This document shows positions 1-9,034 of a DNA stretch of 41,411 bases, in pieces. The stretch covers positions 1 to 41,411 of the forward strand of contig NATW01000103.1 in assembly GCA_003094555.1 (NCBI GenBank). The letters run 5' to 3'. Every line of letters starts with the position of its first letter. Position 1 is the first letter of the stretch. Origin of the DNA: a gamma proteobacterium symbiont of Ctena orbiculata. Its GTDB lineage: Bacteria; Pseudomonadota; Gammaproteobacteria; Chromatiales; Chromatiaceae. Position numbers and translations under genes: made by a program. Under the pieces are notes generated by a model that did no database searches, had not been told where the DNA came from, and saw nothing but the letters and a program-made list of their open reading frames with translations.

Positions 1-137
1 CTGTCAACCGATTCCCCCCGCTCTATCAGAGTGGCACCCTGGTGACTACGGATATCATCAATGGCTACTACCTGACGCATATCGCCAAGTTCCGTGACCA
101 GCTTGATATAGGGATCGGGATCTATCACTGAGTCCAT
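1..137 (-). CDS. Partial unidentified protein, N-terminal 45 residues
   Basis: An open frame on the minus strand starts with ATG at 137 and runs off the left edge of the window. The visible peptide begins MDSVIDPDPY and continues with a segment reading VAIDDIRSHQGATLIERGE. That pattern resembles the short N-terminal region found in front of some HD-GYP or HDOD signalling proteins, but too little is present to name a family. It would be transcribed in the same direction as the UDP-glucose dehydrogenase gene behind it, from which it is separated by about 155 bases with no gene visible. Confidence 0.5.
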   Translation of the reverse strand, partial: MDSVIDPDPYIKLVTELGDMRQVVAIDDIRSHQGATLIERGESVD

Positions 138-292
138 ATGCCTGGGGTGAGGTGTTCCTTATAAAGTAGCGACTGGCAAGCCGCTTACTTTACCGATTAT
201 AGGTGACACCACCCCAGCTGTTGGAAGCCCAGTGGGAGGCCTGCCTTCGGTTCACAGAGGACGGTTGTACAACAGGACTCAGCGCTCAGAAA

Positions 293-1618
293 TCAGTCGC
301 CTCGGCCGATGGCGTAGTAGCTGAAACCGGCCTCCTGCATACGCTTGGGATCATAGATGTTGCGACCATCAAATATGACCGGCTCGCTGAGTGCCAGCTT
401 GATGTGCTCGAAATCGGGACTGCGAAAGACCTGCCACTCGGTTACCACCACCAGGGCATCGGCACCTTGCAGGGTACTTTCCTGATCCTTGCAGTAGACC
501 AGATCTTCACGCTCGCCATAGATCCGATGGCACTCCTCCATGGCCTCCGGGTCAAACGCCTGCACCTTGGCACCGGCATCCCACAGCGCCTCCATCAGCA
601 CCCGGCTGGAGGCCTCCCGCATGTCATCGGTGTTGGGCTTGAATGAGAGCCCCCAAAGAGCAAAGGTCTTGCCTTTCAGGTCACCCGAGAAGTGGCGGTT
701 GATCTTTTCGAACAGCACCCGCTTCTGGCGATAGTTGACCGCCTCCACCGCTGTCAAGAGTTGGGCATCATAATCCACCTCCCGGGCGGTACGCTCCAAC
801 GCATTGACATCCTTGGGAAAACAGGAGCCACCATAGCCACACCCCGGATAGATGAAGTCATAACCGATGCGGGTATCTGAACCGATGCCATGCCGTACCT
901 GTTCGATATCGGCACCCAGCCGCTCCGCCAGGTTGGAGAGTTCATTCATAAAACTGATCTTGGTGGCGAGGATGGCGTTTGCCGCATACTTGGTCAGCTC
1001 GGCGGAACGGATATCCATGGCGATCAGACGATCGTGATTCCTGTTGAATGGGGTATACAGGGCACGTAGCAGCTCTGTGGTCCTTGGATTATCGGTGCCG
1101 ATGATGATCCTGTCAGGTTTCATGAAATCGTCGAGGGCCGCACCCTCCTTGAGAAATTCCGGATTGGAGACCACATCGAACTCCACCTGCTTGCCTTGGG
1201 CCTGCATGGTCTCGTTGACTCGTTCCCTCACCCTGTCCGCTGTACCCACGGGAACCGTGGATTTATCCACGATGACTCGATAGTCATCCATATGCTCCGC
1301 GATCGATTTGGCCACCGCCAGCACATACTGCAGATCCGCCGAGCCATCCTCGTCAGGGGGTGTGCCGACCGCGATGAACTGGAACAGCCCGTGTGCCACC
1401 GCCTCGGCGGCATCCGTGGTGAACTGCAACCGGCCTGCATTGGCATTGCGTTCCACCATGGCATCGAGACCCGGTTCATAGATAGGGATCTCACCCTGCT
1501 TGAGCATCGCTATTTTGTGCTCGTCCACATCCATGCAGACCACATCGTTTCCAACCTCGGCCAGGCAGGCGCCTGTAACCAAGCCGACATATCCAGAACC
1601 AAAAACTGTAACTTTCAT
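293..1618 (-). CDS. ugd: UDP-glucose 6-dehydrogenase
   Basis: Oxidises UDP-glucose to UDP-glucuronate with two NAD+ in the cytosol, supplying precursors for exopolysaccharide, capsule or lipopolysaccharide. The 441-residue length fits the bacterial UDP-glucose/GDP-mannose dehydrogenase family. An N-terminal Rossmann fold opens with [10 protein letters not shown] at residues 7-16. The catalytic cysteine is C266 in the motif [10 protein letters not shown], and the central helical domain carries FLKEGA near residue 155. The C-terminal UDP-binding domain includes a [15 protein letters not shown]-type segment. The start at ATG 1618 gives the canonical [12 protein letters not shown] beginning. It appears monocistronic or loosely linked to the acyltransferase gene upstream; no polysaccharide cluster is visible here, so the end product is unknown. 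Confidence 0.96.
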   Translation of the reverse strand: MKVTVFGSGYVGLVTGACLAEVGNDVVCMDVDEHKIAMLKQGEIPIYEPGLDAMVERNANAGRLQFTTDAAEAVAHGLFQFIAVGTPPDEDGSADLQYVLAVAKSIAEHMDDYRVIVDKSTVPVGTADRVRERVNETMQAQGKQVEFDVVSNPEFLKEGAALDDFMKPDRIIIGTDNPRTTELLRALYTPFNRNHDRLIAMDIRSAELTKYAANAILATKISFMNELSNLAERLGADIEQVRHGIGSDTRIGYDFIYPGCGYGGSCFPKDVNALERTAREVDYDAQLLTAVEAVNYRQKRVLFEKINRHFSGDLKGKTFALWGLSFKPNTDDMREASSRVLMEALWDAGAKVQAFDPEAMEECHRIYGEREDLVYCKDQESTLQGADALVVVTEWQVFRSPDFEHIKLALSEPVIFDGRNIYDPKRMQEAGFSYYAIGRGD

Positions 1619-1690
1619 TGTTAAACCTTAGGAGACCCTACTCAAAATTTCGCCCAATCATACTTGCTGTGTTATCAGGAGACCAGATGT

Positions 1691-2377
1691 TCATTGTTGA
1701 GGTATCTGATCTAGCGCATGTTGAATCGCATTATTCAGATTCTCCGGCGATTGATCACCCACCTCAATCACCGGCAGGAGTTGAATCTGTGCATGTCCAC
1801 GCATAAATACCGGAAGCATAACGCCTCCCTGACCACTCACGCCACTGATACGCATCGGAATCAGGGGCAACCCGGTCAACGCTGCCAGGCGTGCCGCCCC
1901 GGCTTTGATCTTACGCGGAGGATCAGAGTCGAGATGGATCTTGCCATGGGGAAACAGGGCAACGATCTCACCGTCACGCAGCGCCTTGATCGCCAGACGC
2001 ATCGCCTTCTCCGGAGAATTTTGCCGATCCACCGGGATGCAACCCACCGCGCGGAACAGCCATTGCAGACCATAACGCTCATACTGCTCCCGGGCGATGA
2101 GAAACCGCAGTGGCCGGTTACTGGATGCCAACATCAACAGGGGATCGAGCCCCGAAATGTGATTCGATACAGCGATCGCCCCCCCTGATTCAGGCAACGG
2201 CATTTCAATTTGGGGCAGTCGATGATAGACCTGGCAGAAGAGCCGATTGAATCCATCCAGCCAATTCAGCCAGGCGGCACCCCACTCCGCTCGCTGTGCT
2301 TCCCGGCAGCGCCTGCTCAGCAATGCGATGGCCATAACCAGGATGATCAGTAATACAGTTAGTGTAAATGTATTCAC
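1691..2377 (-). CDS. 1-acyl-sn-glycerol-3-phosphate acyltransferase-like (PlsC family)
   Basis: Predicted membrane-bound acyltransferase that would transfer an acyl chain to lysophosphatidate or a related lysolipid. A hydrophobic segment occupies residues 5-20. The PlsC motif 1 is present as NHISGLDP near residue 92 (NHxxxxD pattern), and the glycine-rich substrate motif appears as FPHGKIH where the family usually has FPEGTRS, so the Glu-Gly-Thr is changed to His-Gly-Lys. A later LIPMRISG matches the family block IVPVxxxG. At 228 residues it is of normal length. The start at 2377 is GTG with a weak ribosome site; ATG at codon 16 is an alternative. The altered motif suggests a paralogue rather than the main housekeeping PlsC. 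Its true acceptor is unknown. Confidence 0.8.
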   Translation of the reverse strand: MNTFTLTVLLIILVMAIALLSRRCREAQRAEWGAAWLNWLDGFNRLFCQVYHRLPQIEMPLPESGGAIAVSNHISGLDPLLMLASSNRPLRFLIAREQYERYGLQWLFRAVGCIPVDRQNSPEKAMRLAIKALRDGEIVALFPHGKIHLDSDPPRKIKAGAARLAALTGLPLIPMRISGVSGQGGVMLPVFMRGHAQIQLLPVIEVGDQSPENLNNAIQHALDQIPQQ

Positions 2378-2398
2378 TCGGGAGTCATCATAAAAACA

Positions 2399-2541
2399 AG
2401 CCGCAAACGAACGCCAATCACCGCAAATAAACGCGATTTATTAGCTGTGAGAATAAATTCCAACCAATGGAATTCACTGTGGTTAAACTCATTGTCATTC
2501 CATTTGCGACAATTCGCGGTGATTGGCGTATATTTGCAGTC
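2399..2541. repeat. Intergenic inverted-repeat element, variant of the AT-rich terminal-repeat family
   Basis: Two arms in opposite orientation, about 2404-2437 and 2505-2538, match at roughly 26 of 34 positions and share the exact core ACGCCAATCACCGC. The arms carry the same GCAAAT and ACGCGAT words as the longer elements at 8554-8747 and 24983-25313, so I group them as one loose family. The roughly 140-base unit lies between the acyltransferase and def genes and contains no coding signal. It could be a miniature inverted-repeat element or a REP-type structure; no transposase is visible. Confidence 0.6.
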
Positions 2542-2591
2542 AATTCTTGTACAACTTGTGGATTGGCACGCTATAAAATCACGCAGCACGC

Positions 2592-3128
2592 TTATTTTGC
2601 TGAAGCATCTCCTTTTTTACCGCCCTTCTGATAGACCTTGCGCTGAAACAGGTCAGTGCGTCGGCTCACCAGGCGATCGATGAAGAGGATGCCATCGAGA
2701 TGATCCACCTCATGCTGCAATGCCCTGGCTTCGAATCCCTCCATCTCGAATTCATGCTCTTCACCCTGAGGGTCTTGTGAACGCACCTTGATTCGCTCTG
2801 CCCGAATCACATTACCGGTATAATCCGGTACCGACAGACAACCCTCACGCCCCAGTTCGAAACCATCCCACTCGGTGATCTCCGGATTGACCAGGATCAG
2901 ATGACCATGGTTCGGTACCGGCTTTCTGGTCGTGGAACAATCCAATATAACGATGCGTTGAGACCTCGCCACCTGGGTTGCTGCGATACCGACTGCCGCC
3001 GGTCCCGTCTGTCGTGTCTCTTCCAGATCGGTAATAAAAGCATGCAGTTCGTCATCGAAGCGGGTGACCTCGTCTGCCACCTGCTTGAGTCTCGGGTCCG
3101 GCAGCTTCAATATTTCCAGTATCGCCAT
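2592..3128 (-). CDS. def: Peptide deformylase
   Basis: Removes the formyl group from the N-terminal methionine of nascent proteins as they leave the ribosome. All three family motifs are visible: motif 1 as GIAATQV at residues 47-53, motif 2 as EGCLSVP with metal ligand C97, and motif 3 as QHEVDHLDG with ligands H139 and H143 and catalytic E140. The 178-residue length is typical. Motif 1 reads AATQ where most have AAPQ, and the usual second glycine is absent. The lysine-rich C-terminal tail (QKGGKKGDASAK) is ordinary. It starts four bases after gcvR ends, so the two are probably cotranscribed, an arrangement different from the common def-fmt pair. This may therefore be a second deformylase. 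Confidence 0.93.
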   Translation of the reverse strand: MAILEILKLPDPRLKQVADEVTRFDDELHAFITDLEETRQTGPAAVGIAATQVARSQRIVILDCSTTRKPVPNHGHLILVNPEITEWDGFELGREGCLSVPDYTGNVIRAERIKVRSQDPQGEEHEFEMEGFEARALQHEVDHLDGILFIDRLVSRRTDLFQRKVYQKGGKKGDASAK

Positions 3129-3132
3129 GGGT

Positions 3133-3651
3133 TCAGCCGATCAGGGTCTCGATGGATGAGACATGCACATCGATGCCCTCCACCGCAAGCGGGCGTAATG
3201 CGGATTCGAGGGCCTCGATTTCAGACTCCGCATATCCCTGTATGGTCATGATGTAGACAGGTTTTTCCGAATCGCCAACCACATCCGATGCCAGCTCGAG
3301 GATATTGAAACCGCATTCCGCAAGGGCACCGGTCACCTTTGCCACAATACCGGCACGATCCGCGCCATTCACCCTGACCTGGAAATTGGGTACCCGGTGC
3401 TGGTGCAGGCCGCCACCCATGGGATCGAGGTGAAATTTCAGCTGCAGCTGTTCAGCCACCGGTTCGATCAGGCTTGTCAGGGTCTGTTCACCGTGCCCCC
3501 CATCCACCATCATCATGATGGAGAAGTTGCCGCCCAAGCGAATCATCGAAGTCTCCCCCAGGATACAACCGCCACGATAGAGGGCATCGGTCACCTGGGC
3601 AACAATTCCCGGTTGGTCTTCACCCACCAGGGTCAGCATCAGCCAATTCAT
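3133..3651 (-). CDS. gcvR: Glycine cleavage system transcriptional repressor, tandem ACT domains
   Basis: GcvR-type protein: two ACT domains (about residues 5-80 and 90-165) that sense glycine and, in Escherichia coli, bind GcvA to block activation of the gcvTHP genes. The first ACT repeat has the pattern GEDQPGIVAQVTDALY and the second GADRAGIVAKVTGAL. There is no DNA-binding domain, as expected for this family. I place the start at ATG 3651, because the GGAG at about 3657-3660 is five bases upstream of it and too close to the GTG at 3657. This gives 172 residues. Neither gcvA nor the gcv operon is in the window, so the target is inferred from the family only. It is followed by def after four bases. 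Confidence 0.85.
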   Translation of the reverse strand: MNWLMLTLVGEDQPGIVAQVTDALYRGGCILGETSMIRLGGNFSIMMMVDGGHGEQTLTSLIEPVAEQLQLKFHLDPMGGGLHQHRVPNFQVRVNGADRAGIVAKVTGALAECGFNILELASDVVGDSEKPVYIMTIQGYAESEIEALESALRPLAVEGIDVHVSSIETLIG

Positions 3652-3749
3652 TTTCACTCCTCAAAGACAATAGTGAGACACATTCGCACGCAGGATAAAT
3701 GAGTGCCTGGTATTGGTCCAGAAACAAAATCCATTGATTCTCGACCAAT

Positions 3750-4481
3750 CTATTCGCGCCAGATCAGCGCTGCCATTCGACCGGTCACGCCATCACGGCG
3801 GTAGGAGAAGAAGAGCCTGTCCTGGGTTAAGGTACAATAATCGCCACCCGTGATGAATCCCACACCGGCATCAGTCAGGCGCATACGGGCAAGAGCATAG
3901 ATATCGGCCAACCAGTGTCCCGGACGGTTGGCGGTGAACATCTGGCCTGCCTCCCGCCGATAGCCGAGGAAAACGTCACGAACCTCATCCCCAACCTCGA
4001 ATACAGCCGGCCCGATGGCCGGGCCAAGCCACACCAACAGCTCCTGTGCAGGAGCCTGGAAACGTTGAATGGCGTTCTCTATCACACCTGCCGCCAACCC
4101 CCTCCATCCCGCGTGCACCGCACATACCTCCCTACCCAGTCGATCGGTGATCAGCAGCGGCAGGCAATCGGCGGTGAGTACGGCACACACCCTATCGGGT
4201 CGATCGCTGTAAACCGCATCGGCCTCACAACCCGGATTGGCGCTCTCCGGGGAGACCACCTCACAACCGTGCACCTGATTCAGCCAAAAGGGGCTATTGG
4301 GCAGCCTGCACTCACGTGCGAGTTGCTCTCTATTACGCGCCACACAGACCGGATCATCGCCCACGTGGTCAGCCAGATTCAGGCCATGGAAGGGCGCAGC
4401 ACTACTCCCCCCCTGGCGTGTTGTAATCAATGCCTTCACATGGGAAGGCGCAGGCCATACAGGGCGCAGCAGCTCGATCAT
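3750..4481 (-). CDS. pgeF: Polyphenol oxidase / purine nucleoside phosphorylase-like, YfiH (LACC1) family
   Basis: YfiH/PgeF family, described as a peptidoglycan-editing factor and as a multifunctional purine nucleoside enzyme of the LACC1 type. The zinc-site residues are present: H71 in NQVHG, C106 in TADCLPLL and H123 in AVHAGWRG. The length of 243 residues is normal. The start codon overlaps the rluD stop by four bases (ATGA), giving a tight rluD-pgeF unit. The same order is found in Escherichia coli and many gammaproteobacteria, where clpB follows; here clpB is about 18 kb away. Confidence 0.92.
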   Translation of the reverse strand: MIELLRPVWPAPSHVKALITTRQGGSSAAPFHGLNLADHVGDDPVCVARNREQLARECRLPNSPFWLNQVHGCEVVSPESANPGCEADAVYSDRPDRVCAVLTADCLPLLITDRLGREVCAVHAGWRGLAAGVIENAIQRFQAPAQELLVWLGPAIGPAVFEVGDEVRDVFLGYRREAGQMFTANRPGHWLADIYALARMRLTDAGVGFITGGDYCTLTQDRLFFSYRRDGVTGRMAALIWRE

Positions 4482-5449
4482 CCCCCAGCGTCCTCGGCCA
4501 GGAGGTCCATCATTTGTCGCATATCGGCAGGCACAGGCGTCTCCCAGGCGATGGGTCTGCCCAGCTCCGGGTGGATTAGTTCAAGCCGGGTGGCGTGTAG
4601 CGCCTGACGCCTGAACTGCTTCAGCGCTGTCACCAACTCATCACTGATACCTGCCGGCAGCTTGAGCCGCCCACCATACAGGGGATCGCCCAGCAGCGGA
4701 TGTCGAATGTGGTGCATATGGACACGAATCTGGTGGGTCCGACCAGTCTCCAGCCTGACCCGCAACAGGGTGTGGGCACGGTAACGCTGCTCGATTCGGT
4801 AGTGGGTTACCGCCTGTTTTCCCGTTTCGTTGACCGCCATCCGCAGCCGGTTGACCGGGTGCCTGCCGATTGGCGCATCCACACAACCACCGGCAATCAT
4901 CTCTCCCTGCACGATCGCCAGGTATTCCCTTTTTACACTCCGCGCCTGTAACTGCTCCACCAGCGCATGTTGTGATTGCAGGGTTTTTGCCACCACCAGC
5001 AGGCCACTGGTCTCTTTATCGAGGCGGTGGACAATACCGGCCCTTGGGACCTGCTGCAGTGGTGGGTGATGGTTCAACAGGCCATTCAACAGGGTCCCGT
5101 CCGGATTTCCCGCCGCTGGGTGCATCACCAATCCGGGCGGCTTATTGATCACCAGCAGTTGTGCATCCTCATAGACAATGTCCAGCTCCATGGCTTGCGC
5201 CTCGGCCTCCACCTCATTCTGCGGAATCGGCCGAAGCCGGATCAGTTCCCCCCCCCGGATCCGTTGCTTGGCCTTGCATGCTTGCCCGTCCAGTTCCACC
5301 AGACCCAATTTGATCCAGTGTTGCAGGCGACTGCGGGAAAACTCGGGAAATTGGTCAGACAGCACCTGATCGAGACGGCTGCCCGCATACTCATCCGGGA
5401 TCAATAGGGTGCGGGGTGGAACTTTATCAATGAATTTTGCGTCCGACAT
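4478..5449 (-). CDS. rluD: 23S rRNA pseudouridine(1911/1915/1917) synthase
   Basis: Converts uridines in helix 69 of 23S rRNA to pseudouridine, needed for efficient ribosome assembly. An S4 RNA-binding domain lies at about residues 22-75 (GSRLDQVL at 23-30). The RluA-type catalytic domain follows, with the invariant aspartate D144 in GIVHRLDKETSGLLV. Downstream blocks include TGRTHQIRVHM and HPLLGDPLYGG, both diagnostic. The 323-residue length matches RluD. It is the first gene of the rluD-pgeF unit and is divergent from bamD across 160 bases, a conserved arrangement. Confidence 0.95.
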   Translation of the reverse strand: MSDAKFIDKVPPRTLLIPDEYAGSRLDQVLSDQFPEFSRSRLQHWIKLGLVELDGQACKAKQRIRGGELIRLRPIPQNEVEAEAQAMELDIVYEDAQLLVINKPPGLVMHPAAGNPDGTLLNGLLNHHPPLQQVPRAGIVHRLDKETSGLLVVAKTLQSQHALVEQLQARSVKREYLAIVQGEMIAGGCVDAPIGRHPVNRLRMAVNETGKQAVTHYRIEQRYRAHTLLRVRLETGRTHQIRVHMHHIRHPLLGDPLYGGRLKLPAGISDELVTALKQFRRQALHATRLELIHPELGRPIAWETPVPADMRQMMDLLAEDAGG

Positions 5450-5609
5450 AGGTATTCCATATTGTCACATTGAGGTCGCGGTTTTACAAAATCCATCGCT
5501 TCACCCACACTATGTATCTCACTGAAGTCTTAGCCAACGGGTTATACCGAACCAGCGCCTTCCGTTATACTTCAGCGTCACTTTAACCGGCCCTAGGTAT
5601 TGATTCGCC

Positions 5610-6407
5610 ATGCTTTGGAAGTTCTCGACCATCATCATTATCACACTGCTGCTGACTGGCTGCTCCATGCCGGATCAGATCGATGTCACAAAAAACTGGA
5701 GTGCCAGCCAATTCTATTCTGAAGCCAAGAGCGCCTTGATGGACGGGGATTATGAGGATGCCATCAAGCACTACAATGGACTGCAGGCCCGCTATCCCTT
5801 CGGTCGTTACGCCACCCAGTCACAGCTCGACCTCATCTATGCCCACTATAAATACTCAGAGCCCGACTCGGCGATCACCGCGGCGGACAGGTTTATCAAA
5901 CTGAACCCGCAGAGCCCATATGTTGATTATGCCTACTATATGAAAGGCATCGCCAACTACAACCGGAACCAGAGCATCTTCAGCCGGATACTGCCATCTG
6001 ATCCCTCTGAGAGGGATGCCGGCGCCGCTCTCGATGCCTTCAATGATTTTGAAGAACTGGTACGCCGCTATCCCGAGAGTAAATACTCTGCGGACGCCCG
6101 CCAGAGAATGCTCTATCTCAGAAACAATCTGGCCAAATACCAGATACACATCGCAAACTACTATATGCGGCGGGGCGCTTATCTGGCTGCCGCCAACCGA
6201 GCCAACAGGGTGGTTACCCAGTTTCAACGCACCGATGCGATGAAAGCGGCGCTGGAGATCATGGTCGATGCCTACACTCGACTAGGCATGACCGAACTTG
6301 CAGAAGATGCGAAGCGGGTATTAACCCTCAATTTGGCGAATGGTAACTTGAATAAACCAGCCGGGATCGAAACGGAGAAGGAGTTAACGTCCGCTGAACC
6401 GCTGTAG
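5610..6407 (+). CDS. bamD: Outer membrane assembly lipoprotein BamD
   Basis: Essential lipoprotein of the Bam complex, which inserts beta-barrel proteins into the outer membrane. A lipoprotein signal peptide of 17 residues ends in a clear lipobox LLTGC, making C18 the lipidated residue. The rest is helical TPR-type repeats, with a family-typical block GRYATQSQLDLIYAHYK around residues 71-87. The 265-residue length is slightly above the Escherichia coli protein. It is divergent from rluD and convergent with glnB, whose stop codon is only 23 bases away, so there is little room for a terminator between them. Confidence 0.95.
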   Translation: MLWKFSTIIIITLLLTGCSMPDQIDVTKNWSASQFYSEAKSALMDGDYEDAIKHYNGLQARYPFGRYATQSQLDLIYAHYKYSEPDSAITAADRFIKLNPQSPYVDYAYYMKGIANYNRNQSIFSRILPSDPSERDAGAALDAFNDFEELVRRYPESKYSADARQRMLYLRNNLAKYQIHIANYYMRRGAYLAAANRANRVVTQFQRTDAMKAALEIMVDAYTRLGMTELAEDAKRVLTLNLANGNLNKPAGIETEKELTSAEPL

Positions 6408-6430
6408 CCATGATTTGGACCGTCTGACGA

Positions 6431-6796
<366 letters not shown>

Positions 6797-6878
6797 TCAT
6801 TCTAATTCAGTGATTGACACGCCGGGATTGTAACGCCCCCTTGAGTGGCTCGTCCATGCCTGTATCCGTTTCGGCAGG

Positions 6879-8492
6879 TCAACGGTTTCGCTTCGACCAG
6901 GTGAGTGGATAGCGCCGGTCGCGTCCATAGGCGCGCCTGGTGATCTTGATACCCGGTGGCGCTTGGCGCCGTTTATACTCATTTCGATCCACCAAGTCGA
7001 TCACACGCATAACTGTCGCTTCATCAAACCCTGCCGCCACGATTTCTGTAACCGACTGATCTTGCTCAACATATCGCTCCAATATCTCATCCAAAACCGC
7101 ATATTCCGGAAGTGAATCGCTATCTTTCTGGTCCGGAGCCAACTCCGCAGACGGTGCCCTCTCCAATACCCGCTGAGGTATGACCTGGGATAGGGAGTTA
7201 CGGTAGTGGCATAGACGGTAGACCAGGGTCTTGGGCACATCCTTTATAGGGGCAAAACCACCCGCCATGTCCCCATACAGGGTTGCATAACCCACTGACA
7301 TCTCACTCTTATTGCCTGTGGTAAGCAGGATACGGCCTTTTTTATTGCTGATTGCCATGAGAATGATACCGCGACAGCGTGCCTGAATATTCTCCTCAGT
7401 CACATCCACAGCCCTACCGGCGAATTCATCCGCCAGCATCTCCAGAAAGGCGTTGAAGGCAGGCTCTATTGATATGGTCCGATGCTCAACCCCCAGCAAC
7501 TCGGCCTCGGCAATGGCGTCCTGGTTGCTCATATCCGCGGTGTATCGAGATGGCATCATGACCACTTCCACCTGGTCCGGGCCCAGGGCATCCGCGGCAA
7601 TCGCCAGTGTCAGGGCAGAGTCGACCCCCCCCGAGAGACCAATAATGGCCCCGTTGAATCCGTTTTTCAGGACATAATCCTTCACCCCGGTGACGAGTGC
7701 CTGGTAGACCCTCTGCTCCTCGGGCATGAGTGGGGTGATCGAGTTGGATGGATTTCCTGTGCCATTTTCTATGCGGAGGTCGATACAAGCTGCGGTCTCT
7801 GCAAAAAAATCGAGGCGTTCTATGATCCGGCCCTGCCCATCCACCACAAATGAACCGCCATCGAATACCAGCTCATCCTGCCCGCCAACCAGGTTCACAT
7901 AGATGATGGGAAGCATGTTCTCCCGGGCACGGTTCTGCACCAACTCTTCCCGTTCCGGCGCCTTGCCGATATGAAAAGGGGAGGCATTGATATTCAGCAG
8001 CAGTTGCGCACCGGCGGCACGGCTCATGGCGGCTGGCTCCACCTCCCAAATATCTTCACACACGCTCAAGCCGATGCGCACACCCTGCAACTCGAAGGTT
8101 ACCGCCTCCCTGCCCGGGGAAAAGTAGCGCTTTTCATCGAATACGCTGTAGTTGGGCAGCTTGTGCTTCTCATACTCCGCCAGGATATCGCCGTCATACC
8201 AGACACCCGCCACGTTGTAGAGCTTCCCTTCCCGGCGCCGTGGGTATCCCACAACCAGGTGAATGCCCCGCACCCGGGAGATGATGTTGGCAACCGCCAG
8301 CTCCACCCGCTGGATAAAGTGATCCCGCAGTAAAAGGTCCTCAGGTGGATAACCGGTAATCGCCAATTCAGGGAACACGACCACATCCGCCTTACCGGCC
8401 TGTGACTTTGCCTCATCGATTATTCGTTGCGCATTACCCTCTATATCACCGACAAGGAAATTGAGCTGGGCGAGTACTATTTTTAACTTCAA
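6879..8492 (-). CDS. nadE: Glutamine-dependent NAD+ synthetase
   Basis: Last step of NAD biosynthesis: amidates nicotinate adenine dinucleotide using ammonia released from glutamine. The N-terminal nitrilase-type glutaminase domain (about 1-240) carries the triad E42 (FPELAITGY), K109 (before LPNY) and C145 (SVCEDIW). The C-terminal synthetase domain has the ATP pyrophosphatase loop SGGVDS at 287-292. The 537-residue length is right for the two-domain proteobacterial form. It starts at ATG 8492 with the family sequence MKLKIVLAQLNFLVGD. The gene is followed by glnB, which may act on this enzyme, and is preceded by a 300-base repeat-bearing spacer. Confidence 0.96.
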   Translation of the reverse strand: MKLKIVLAQLNFLVGDIEGNAQRIIDEAKSQAGKADVVVFPELAITGYPPEDLLLRDHFIQRVELAVANIISRVRGIHLVVGYPRRREGKLYNVAGVWYDGDILAEYEKHKLPNYSVFDEKRYFSPGREAVTFELQGVRIGLSVCEDIWEVEPAAMSRAAGAQLLLNINASPFHIGKAPEREELVQNRARENMLPIIYVNLVGGQDELVFDGGSFVVDGQGRIIERLDFFAETAACIDLRIENGTGNPSNSITPLMPEEQRVYQALVTGVKDYVLKNGFNGAIIGLSGGVDSALTLAIAADALGPDQVEVVMMPSRYTADMSNQDAIAEAELLGVEHRTISIEPAFNAFLEMLADEFAGRAVDVTEENIQARCRGIILMAISNKKGRILLTTGNKSEMSVGYATLYGDMAGGFAPIKDVPKTLVYRLCHYRNSLSQVIPQRVLERAPSAELAPDQKDSDSLPEYAVLDEILERYVEQDQSVTEIVAAGFDEATVMRVIDLVDRNEYKRRQAPPGIKITRRAYGRDRRYPLTWSKRNR

Positions 8493-8553
8493 GGACCCAC
8501 TCCTAGGCTGGTTGCAGTCAAATCGAGATGGAATATTCGCAAAAGATCTCTAC

Positions 8554-8747
8554 CTCCGCAAATAAACGCGAATAAAAGCAAATATTGTTTTCATGTGTAG
8601 GGTGCGGCGTGCCGCACCGGAACCATCCGCACTCAAAGTTCCATTCTGAATCATCGGTGCGGCAAACCGCACCCTACGCTCTGTCAATATTCATCAGTTT
8701 ATTTCAAGTCTCAGTATATTTGCGCTTATTCGCGTTCATTCGCGGAC
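8554..8747. repeat. Miniature inverted-repeat element with two internal palindromes
   Basis: The 32-base arms at 8554-8585 and 8716-8747 are inverted copies, matching at 27 of 32 positions. Their core, ACGCGAATAA, is shared with the longer element at 24983-25313. Inside sit two copies, in opposite orientation, of a 24-base palindromic module: GGTGCGGC-GT-GCCGCACC at 8601-8618 and GGTGCGG-CAAA-CCGCACC at 8656-8673, each bounded by GTAG or CTAC on the outer side. The nested arrangement of outer arms and inner hairpins fills almost the whole nadE to PP0621 spacer. There is no open frame, so it is a non-autonomous or structural element. Confidence 0.75.
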
Positions 8748-8792
8748 TGATCAAGATTGACTCCTATGCATACATAATAAAGAATCAACTGA

Positions 8793-9029
8793 ATGGGACT
8801 CAGGTATATCTTTTTGGCGTTGGCATTGTGGGGAGTCTTCCTCATTGGCCGCCATTTGTGGCGGCAACACCAGCAAAAAGGCGATCCGTCACAACAGGTC
8901 AAATCGGTGGATAGTGTCCAATGCGCCTATTGCGGCCTCCATCTACCTAGAGATGAGGCGGTGAATGACGACGGTAAGTATTACTGCAGCAAGGCCCACC
9001 TGAAGGCTGCAGATGAACAAAAATCCTGA
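8793..9029 (+). CDS. PP0621-type small membrane-anchored protein with Cys motif
   Basis: A 78-residue protein with one N-terminal transmembrane helix (about residues 3-20) and a soluble tail carrying CAYCGLHLP and YYCSKAHL, a CxxC...CxxxH pattern that could hold a zinc ion. It matches the small PP0621-like family commonly found just before pilS in gammaproteobacteria. Function is unknown. The stop codon lies five bases before the pilS start, so it is very likely the first gene of a three-gene unit with pilS and pilR. Confidence 0.78.
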   Translation: MGLRYIFLALALWGVFLIGRHLWRQHQQKGDPSQQVKSVDSVQCAYCGLHLPRDEAVNDDGKYYCSKAHLKAADEQKS

Positions 9030-9034
9030 TCATC

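Noticed and set aside
3915-4607. 230-codon plus-strand frame opposite pgeF and rluD
   Set aside because: It lies antisense to two well-recognised genes and its translation has no family features.
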